From Streblospio benedicti (lineage: Eukaryota > Annelida > Polychaeta > Spionida > Spionidae), in assembly GCA_019095985.1 (NCBI GenBank), contig CM032666.1, positions 3,421,896-3,485,895 of the forward strand: a stretch of DNA of 64,000 nt, given 5' to 3'. The notes below the pieces were generated by a model, which made no database searches, was not told where the DNA came from, and saw only the letters and a program-made list of their open reading frames with translations. Numbering within the stretch: position 1 is the first letter of the stretch; each line of letters starts with the position of its first letter. The translations under genes were made by a program, and so were the position numbers. Of the stretch, positions 58,001 to 64,000 are shown one piece after another.

Positions 58001-59498
58001 GCTTCAATAATATACATTTGAAAGAATTTGATGGATACCAATAGAAACCATTATGAGTACCATTTTGGCGAGACTTTCGTTGTTCTCGCAACAACTTCTT
58101 CGGGCCGAATGAAAATCTCAGAGAGTCACATGACCACCATGGTGGCGGCAGTCATGTGACAGCAGAGTTGAGTATACGGGGGGGCAAGTCGTAGCCGGTG
58201 TCACGGTTCAGCTCGGGTCGGCTTTAAGGTTGTGGCAAGGGAGGATGAGGAGTTCCACAGGAAAGTGAGGGAGGCCATCAAAATCCGCACGCGCCGACCC
58301 GACCTTAACCGTGACACCGGCTACGACTTGCCCCCCGTATACTCGACTCTACTGTCACATGACTGCCGCCACCATGGTGGTCATGTGACTATCTGAGATT
58401 TTCGTTCGGCCTGAAGAAGTTGTTGCGAAAACAACGAAAGTGTCGCCAAAATGGTAATCATAATGGTTTCTATTGGTATCCATCAAATTCTTTGAATCAT
58501 GAATAAAGAAACCCAGGATGAAACATACATTCAGTTAATTAATATACATTTGGTTAGGGAAGAATACAAGTGAATCATTGACCATACCGTATAATTTCTG
58601 CCAGTGCAAGATGGGAAAGATTTTCATCACAAATGAACTGCAAAAAAGAAAAAAAAAAAAGGGAATATATTTATTACTCAGAATTATTTTTATAATTTAA
58701 AAACTATATTACTTGTACATTTACTTGGTAAGTATAGTTTACCATATACATTGCATTTCTCACTTTCTGTCTATTTTTAATATTACTGAACTAATGTTCA
58801 TGTGAAAAACTAAACAAAAACACCTACAAGGTTATATTTGATATTTATCATCACAATCAACTTGAAAATACTCTGGAAAAGGTATTAAAATTGATCGTTG
58901 GAAAATTACAAGTAGTTTGGTTAAAGCTGACAAAATGATAAATAATACCTGATTAAGAATTGGGGGTAACAAAAATGGTACTTGTGATTCATCCCAGGGC
59001 AGATTTTTGACTTGGATTTCTCCTGCTTCTAGTGGCAAACATTGTTGCAAGACCTTCATACACAGCAACTTTTCATGCCATCTTGATTTAGATTTTATGT
59101 ATAATATTTCAAGAAGTGCAGAGCGAAATTCTTTATTATTTCTGAAGAAAAAAAATTCTAGCAAATAATTGAACAATAAGCAGAGCTGAAAATAACAAGC
59201 GAATGACTTGTCAAACTTATCTGTTTGGCTTTAAGCGTAGTATTTAAAAAAAAAAAAAATGAAGAATCAAATTACAAAAAAATCATCCCATGTAACAATT
59301 TTTTAGTTATTCTTTTAAAAATAAATCACAGAGTTTGTCACTCTGGTCAATAATACTCCTAGAAAATACTTACAATAAGCATTCCTTTTGAGATGCATCT
59401 TTGTGAAGTTTCCGTAAACAAGAAACAATTTTCGAGTGATCATGTTGGCAAAGTGCTCGCAGAGCCGATTGTACGTTCACCACCCCAATTTCAGCCAT
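52009..59498 (-). CDS. AP5Z1: AP-5 complex subunit zeta-1
   Basis: Zeta subunit of the AP-5 adaptor, which works with SPG11/SPG15 on late endosome/lysosome membranes; 880 residues (human 807). Exons (transcript order): 59498-59374, 59141-58949, 58637-58588, 57890-57793, 57622-57449, 57101-56517, 56384-56347, 56203-56047, 55947-55769, 55630-55547, 54861-54677, 53777-53691, 53582-53460, 53373-53241, 53020-52841, 52723-52584, 52276-52229, 52072-52009; phases close to a stop. The fold is helical-repeat throughout. Blocks matching human AP5Z1 are PVTEVDGTITKDFFTAL, NIHSFSMLRRWL, FPNLFKLLAWDP, VLHSLLDLPCLAATLE, YGIGEFLSPVY, CQDLIPRAIL and RWHRD near the end. Exon 6 adds a serine-rich stretch of about 150 residues (about 235-385). 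Introns carry LINE tails and palindromes. Confidence 0.95.
52330..52475 (-). mobile_element. LINE 3' tail, copy 1, in AP5Z1 intron 16
   Basis: GATTGTTACATAATAAATAA, AAATAAACTTAAACAGT and TGTAGAGCAACTTCTTCCAT recur almost exactly at 53955-54092. It is a 5'-truncated tail of the same LINE subfamily, about 145 bp, and it is only 54 bp from exon 17. Confidence 0.7.
53905..54660 (-). mobile_element. LINE RT C-terminal fragment, copy 2, in AP5Z1 intron 11
   Basis: The minus strand reads EFVHEHKYLGVLLTCN and then DILRQVEALYTRANMLVRRF, the post-catalytic RT region, followed by a 3' UTR shared with 52330-52475. The 3' end is an ATT microsatellite at 53907-53916. Frames are broken. The insertion abuts exon 11 (lower edge 54677). 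Confidence 0.75.
54946..55299. mobile_element. Palindromic element with tRNA-like B-box, AP5Z1 intron 10
   Basis: Arms of about 165-170 bp (54946-55118 and 55135-55299) with a 16 bp loop. Mirrored blocks are AGCAAGCATATTTC, ATGATAGACAT, AGTGGCCCTGG and TTGTGAGACCAGAATG. The right arm has GTACGAGTCCTACCAGGGCC, resembling a tRNA T-loop/acceptor half, so it may derive from two facing SINE-like units. Non-coding. Confidence 0.65.
58021..58493. mobile_element. Penelope-like element terminus in a 200 bp-arm palindrome
   Basis: Arms 58021-58222 and 58293-58493 are nearly identical in inverted orientation around a 70 bp centre. The centre and right arm, read on the plus strand, give REDEEFHRKVREAIKIRT, then RPDLNRDTGYDLPPVY. 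This resembles the conserved C-terminal tail of GIY-YIG Penelope-like polymerases. It is much more GC-rich than its surroundings. Only this terminal part is present. It lies in AP5Z1 intron 3. Confidence 0.6.
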
Positions 59499-60097
59499 AT
59501 TGCAGTTGCCTTGATTATGAAGAATTCACACAAGTTTTATAAAGCTTTAATGTATGCTTTGAGTGGCTTGTTGTAAAGAAATATTAATATTCCATATTTG
59601 CTGGAGTCCGATAGAACTACTGGTAGACCTAGAATTGGTAAAGTGTACAGAAGCAGTGCATGAACTGATGCATATTTTTTTAGATTGAAATTGCTGGTAA
59701 CAAACATAGAACACCAGTCGCACAATTCGGCTATAGACATAATTCGGCTGTTATTTCAAATATTACAATACATCGTGCTTATGTCAAAATCTCAGACAAA
59801 ATATTTTCATTGTACGAACTGGGTGACAGACTTGTACTCACATTGATGTTGTTGTGGATAGAAAATAGTGGTGAATTTAAAAACAAAAACAAAACCAGCT
59901 GAATTGGGTGTATAGCCGAATTGTACGATTGGTTTTCTATGAGTAATGTACTAAGTCAGCCTACTTTTCAATTTCTTTACTAGAGATCTACTGACTAAGT
60001 TTTCTTGAGATTAGACAAGTACAATGCCTTTATATAATGCAGAATGCTTATGGAGTGTTTAAAAAATAACTATAGTAGGCTAGTCAAGCTCAGACTA

Positions 60098-60242
60098 GAG
60101 CACAAATCGCTAAAACTGGCCATACACACAAACCGTGATTTTTACATATGACGTGAAATATAGTGACCTCTACAACGGGGGGTTCACGTCATACATAAAA
60201 TTCACGAATTGTGTGTATGGCCGAAAAGTGCGATTGATGCTC
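60098..60242. mobile_element. Palindromic MITE, family A copy 4
   Basis: TA-flanked, starts GAGCACAAATCGCTAAAACT and ends GTGCGATTGATGCTC. It contains AAACCGTGATTTTTACATAT and GTTCACGTCATACATAAAAT. The central part most resembles copy 2. Confidence 0.8.
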
Positions 60243-60355
60243 TAGTACTCTGCCAGAGTACCTAAGTCTTCAGTCTCTAGCTATGCACAGAGTTCCTGGG
60301 TGGGGTGAGTTCCCAGGGGGTGAGCCTAACAGCAAGATCTCTGTTTATGCATTGT

Positions 60356-61587
60356 CAGGGTTCCCACAGATTTTGCACATTAAAATTCAATGACTTTTCA
60401 AGACTGATTTTCATTTTTCCAAGACATTTTTCTTGATACCAAGCTTCATTTAAGTATGACCTCTGTAAAGATCAAGTAGGCCAATAATATTAACAACATA
60501 GTGCTCAAACTATGGGCAGTTTATGACATGATCGAGATTCTTATGTAATTTTGTTCATAAATAATAGAAATATATGAAATACGTCACCAGATTATCAAAA
60601 TATAATTAATGTTCTATCATTTCACGATACTAGGAGTGGCAACTTCGTTAAATAATTACTATGATTTCTGATTTTTATTCTTTCCAGCTGTTTACGTTGT
60701 ACGTTTGAAACATTGCTCAAACTATGGGCAGGTCACGAGCTGCCGTTGTGACTCATGTAAAACGTCTCCCCGATTGCAAACACCACTTAGCAGTTTGCCT
60801 GAATTATAGTTACTAAAAATACAAGTTATTATTACATTTTAGCCAAACCCGACCATCATATCCACAATGTTAGTTGATATGATAATAAAGACTTACGATT
60901 GATATGATAATTAAGACTCAGTGTTAAGTATTATAAATAAAAGCAAAAAAAACCATTTGTTTTTATTTTTATATTTTACCGTCCGGGGTTTGGCTAAAAA
61001 TTTTCAGGGCACATAAAAATTAGATCAAGGCACATGAATTTGGCCTATCATGTGCCTTGCAGGGCACATCGAAAAAAAAGTTAGCGTCAAGCCCTGATAT
61101 CTAAAGTTATTGTTTCATTAAGTAAACATATAGGCAATTAATCTCTAGATTGTTATCTATTACTATATTCTGTTATTACGTCAAACGTAGATATACATAT
61201 CAATCAACCCTGCGTTGGATGTGCCCATAATTTGAACACTGCCCATGGGTTGAACACTAGGTCTATAGGATAGATATGATTGATTTGTATTCTTCTTTCC
61301 CACAAATCTAGATACAGATTTTTTTTACCAAATTATGTGGTGTGGGCCTGTGGGGGTCTCGACCAAAGTGCGCAAAGATTAGAATTTTGGAAGATATCAA
61401 GGTGCTGAATGCAACAAAATTTAATCTGCTCATTCAGCACTTAAATTACCAATTAAACTAGAATTTAATGACTTTTCAAAGACTTTACAAAATTTCATTT
61501 TTTCAATGACTCTACAAAATTCAATGATTTTTCCAGGATATTGAAAAATATGAATTTCAATGACTTCCAGACTACGTGGGAACCCTG
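60356..61587. mobile_element. hAT-type non-autonomous element, CAGGGTTCCCAC ends
   Basis: Left end CAGGGTTCCCACAGATTTTG and right end ACTACGTGGGAACCCTG. Subterminal CAATGACTTTTC / AATTCAATGA motifs occur at both ends. It contains an inner inverted pair (TTTTAGCCAAACCC near 60838 and GGGTTTGGCTAAAA near 60985). 1.23 kb, no transposase. Flanking 8-mers do not match, so the insertion is old or a boundary is rearranged. Confidence 0.65.
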
Positions 61588-62652
61588 ATTCAGGGCCTGA
61601 ATTTGTGTATCTGTGACTGTGTGTTGCAAGTTTATACAACCAGCCATCTAATAAGATGATTATTGGTTGTGTGCGGTGGGGTAGAGATGAGAGTTACATA
61701 AAAGCATGAGCATACTAGACAAGCAAATTGATTAGGTGTTTTGGGAAGAATCTTACATTCATAAATAATGCAATTTTAACAAATATTTAAAAAAGTTCAT
61801 CTGGGTGTAGGTAGCACTGTTTCCGTGTTTTGATTGTGTGTTAGGTTATCGTTAAGAGGAGTCCGTTATGTTTATCCTGAAATATTAATTTTTCATAACG
61901 TAATCTACAAATCTTTGCATACATCTAGGACTATACTCTAATACTCTTCATTCATTGCCGCAGTCTAATTTTATTTAAAAAAATAACAACTAAAGAATAA
62001 AAACAAAATTGAAAAACAAAAATTGGAAGTGTGACAACAATATATGTTTTTTACACAAATAATTTATTTCCACATAAAATAGATAGAGATCTAGGTTACA
62101 ATAATTACTGCAAAACAAATTAAAATGTGAACAAATTTCGAATAAAGTGCTGAAATATTTTAGAAAACAATATAAAATAGCTAGTATACTCCATATAGAT
62201 TTTTTTTTAAAATCGTGAACAGATAAGATTAATTAAAGTATGACGAGATTTTATAAGCTCAACAAGAGCCTTTCAAAAAAATTGTTTAAGAATATGTTAT
62301 TTGAAACATTTAAAACAATTTGGGGTGGCAAAATGTGACTTCAGTCATTCTAAAATTGAACTTAAACACAATTAAGTAACCTAATTGAGGGTTCAAATTG
62401 ACTTCCTTGAACGCACGTAAATTGAATGAATTCTACCGTTGGAACACTGTTTCTCAAGTCCATGGGGCTACATATAATATTCAATGTGATATCATCCTAT
62501 AAATTTGGAAAAAGGACATTCTGTCAATGCGTACATCCAAGTGCATTAATTGCATCACAGAACATTGTAACATCTGCAACGCATTGTGATTGTCTCAGTG
62601 TCCTATTACATCATCAGTATCATATAATTTCCTTATTATCATCATGAAATTA

Positions 62653-62658
62653 TTTATT
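62653..62658 (-). terminator. Probable BOLA1 poly(A) signal
   Basis: TTTATT on the plus strand (AATAAA in transcript sense), about 280 bp past the BOLA1 stop. Confidence 0.4.
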
Positions 62659-62936
62659 GATTTATAAGGGGTAATTAACATTGACTGTTTGGAGCAGCAC
62701 AGCATTTCTATCCAATATACAATTTTTGTGACATTTTCCATACTTTGAAAAATGTTACATGTTACTAGAAAAAGGTAGGTAAAAAAAATTTAGGTGATTT
62801 TTCAAAAGGTACGCAAAGTCCGTAACATGCGTAACATGCGTATATTTATGCTACCTCCCTACAACATGACCATGATTAACAACCAGAATCTACGTATAGA
62901 ACATGTGCGTTGGATTCAGAAATGTCCATGAGGCTG

Positions 62937-63736
62937 TCATAAGCCTGCGCCACCTCTACATGCTGGCGATTTGTCAATGCTCGGTGAGGTCTCCCATTGA
63001 TCAGGTGTTTTGGCCTACAATTATAGTTTAACAAAAACATTTGAAATTCTCTATGTGTAGCTACATTGAAATGTGAAAAATTAGATGCGTTGTTTTTTCA
63101 AAAATCAATCTTTATATAAATATCTCATATTTCTTTTTGATTATGCATATTACTTTTAATTATCAAATGTTTTTCCTTCTCCAAAGAATAGTATATTGTC
63201 AATATTGATAAACATATTGCAACTAACCACAATCGCAAGAGCATGTACTCCTGTTTTGAGTTCATCACTCAGTGTCTCATTTACAAGGCGATGCCTCTAG
63301 AAATACATCAGTAAAGAATATGAATAAATAATGCAGAGTGAAAACATAGATTGAAAGTAATGTGAAAAATATAAACATAAAATATGTTAATTGAATACAA
63401 AATATGTCAATTGAAATTAGCAATACCTCCAAAATAATAAAACTTTTGGACCAATAGATATTTTTTACATTTTAGAATTAATTTAGAACATAAGACAGCA
63501 GAAAAAAATAGTACCGAACCAAATGTTTTATAAAAATTCAAAAATCAAATAAAAGCCAAAAATGAACATACCTTAATCAATGGTAAATCTTTGAACTCAT
63601 TTGAGACCACAACAACCTTGAAATGTGTTTCAGAGCCTTTAGGAACACTATGCATATAACTTTCATTAATCACATCTAAATGTGCAGGCTGAAATCTTTG
63701 AGTAAGTTTCTTTGTGATGGTCTCTTCAACCACTTT
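62937..63736 (-). CDS. BOLA1: BolA-like protein 1, 5' end beyond window
   Basis: Mitochondrial BolA-family protein that partners with glutaredoxin 5 in iron-sulfur cluster homeostasis. Three exons in view: 63736-63572, 63296-63228, 63014-62937, all phase 0, giving 103 residues. The order is VVEETITKKLTQRFQP, HLDVINES, VPKGSETHFKVVVVS, RHRLVNETL, GVHALAI, AKTPDQW. SETHF and the invariant HRLV histidine region identify the family, and the AKTPxxW tail is BOLA1-type rather than BOLA2/3. The initiator exon with the transit peptide lies upstream of 63736; I could not identify it in 63737-64000. Confidence 0.92.
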
Positions 63737-64000
63737 CTACAACAATAAAATAGAGTTTCAATCAGTGGATGCACACATATCAATCCTCCGCTGCATGGCA
63801 TGCAATTGCATAATGAAATAGATAAAAACATATTGATTTCCTATATGAAATCTTGTAAATGAAATGAATGTCCTTTTTACAATAGTTAATGGTCATTAGT
63901 TAAAAGTAACATTCGTAGTATGCAATTTGGCTTTTAGATAATAACTTCAATCGGATAGCTCCAGTTTAACATCAGGATAATGGTATGGGTGATCTCAACA

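Larger units (their letters stand above)
59499..62936. other. Intergenic region between AP5Z1 and BOLA1
   Basis: The AP5Z1 promoter should lie just right of 59498; no TATA box or clear motif stands out. The region contains the family A MITE (60098-60242) and a hAT-type element (60356-61587). 61590-62650 is AT-rich and holds the BOLA1 3' UTR at its right end. No other gene was recognised. Confidence 0.5.

Noticed and set aside
62426-62647. 73-codon plus-strand frame between AP5Z1 and BOLA1
   Set aside because: Lies opposite the probable BOLA1 3' UTR, with no motif or supporting signals.
1-64000. tRNA, rRNA, CRISPR, LTR retrotransposon, endogenous virus or Polinton
   Set aside because: No cloverleaf, rRNA core, spaced direct-repeat array, long terminal direct repeats or capsid/envelope-like frames were seen by eye; a covariance-model and profile search would be needed to exclude faint cases.

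Overview
This is a window of an intron-rich, AT-rich animal genome, most likely a marine invertebrate. The evidence is multi-exon metazoan genes with GT-AG introns of 0.1-5 kb, animal-specific families (GGA, AP5Z1, ERI2, REXO5), and introns full of non-LTR retrotransposons, hAT, pogo, Harbinger-like and foldback MITEs. I see no rRNA, tRNA, CRISPR or prokaryotic feature, and no recognisable LTR or viral copy. Exon models come from splice signals, reading phase and remembered vertebrate homologues; nothing was searched.

Layout. 1-840 is a degenerate pyrimidine-rich tandem repeat. 1308-11166 (-) is REXO5, an RNA exonuclease whose C-terminus lies beyond the left edge. 11371-23815 (+) is ERI2, a DEDDh exonuclease with a C-terminal GRF zinc finger. 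The two start codons are 204 bp apart and face outward, as I recall for the human pair. ERI2 intron 1 holds a LINE and a candidate unknown 83-residue gene (13499-14482). ERI2 intron 4 holds a broken ORF with a USP-like signature and a hAT-type element. 27257-28855 (-) is an importin alpha of the KPNA1/5/6 type in one uninterrupted exon. It lies 182 bp head-to-head from GGA (29038-44071, +; 17 exons; VHS-GAT-hinge-GAE), whose introns hold hairpin elements and a nested transposon stack. 44640-51700 is a LINE graveyard in which an L1/Tx1-type element is split by a younger APE-type LINE and two MITEs. 52009-59498 (-) is AP5Z1, an 18-exon gene for the zeta subunit of AP-5. 59499-62936 is intergenic with a hAT-type element. 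62937 to at least 63736 (-) is BOLA1, whose 5' end is off the window.

Functional themes. ERI2 and REXO5 are both DEDD-type 3'-5' exoribonucleases arranged as a divergent pair. GGA and AP5Z1 both act in post-Golgi and endosomal coat trafficking but are not close enough to suggest coregulation. Importin alpha and BOLA1 are housekeeping genes.
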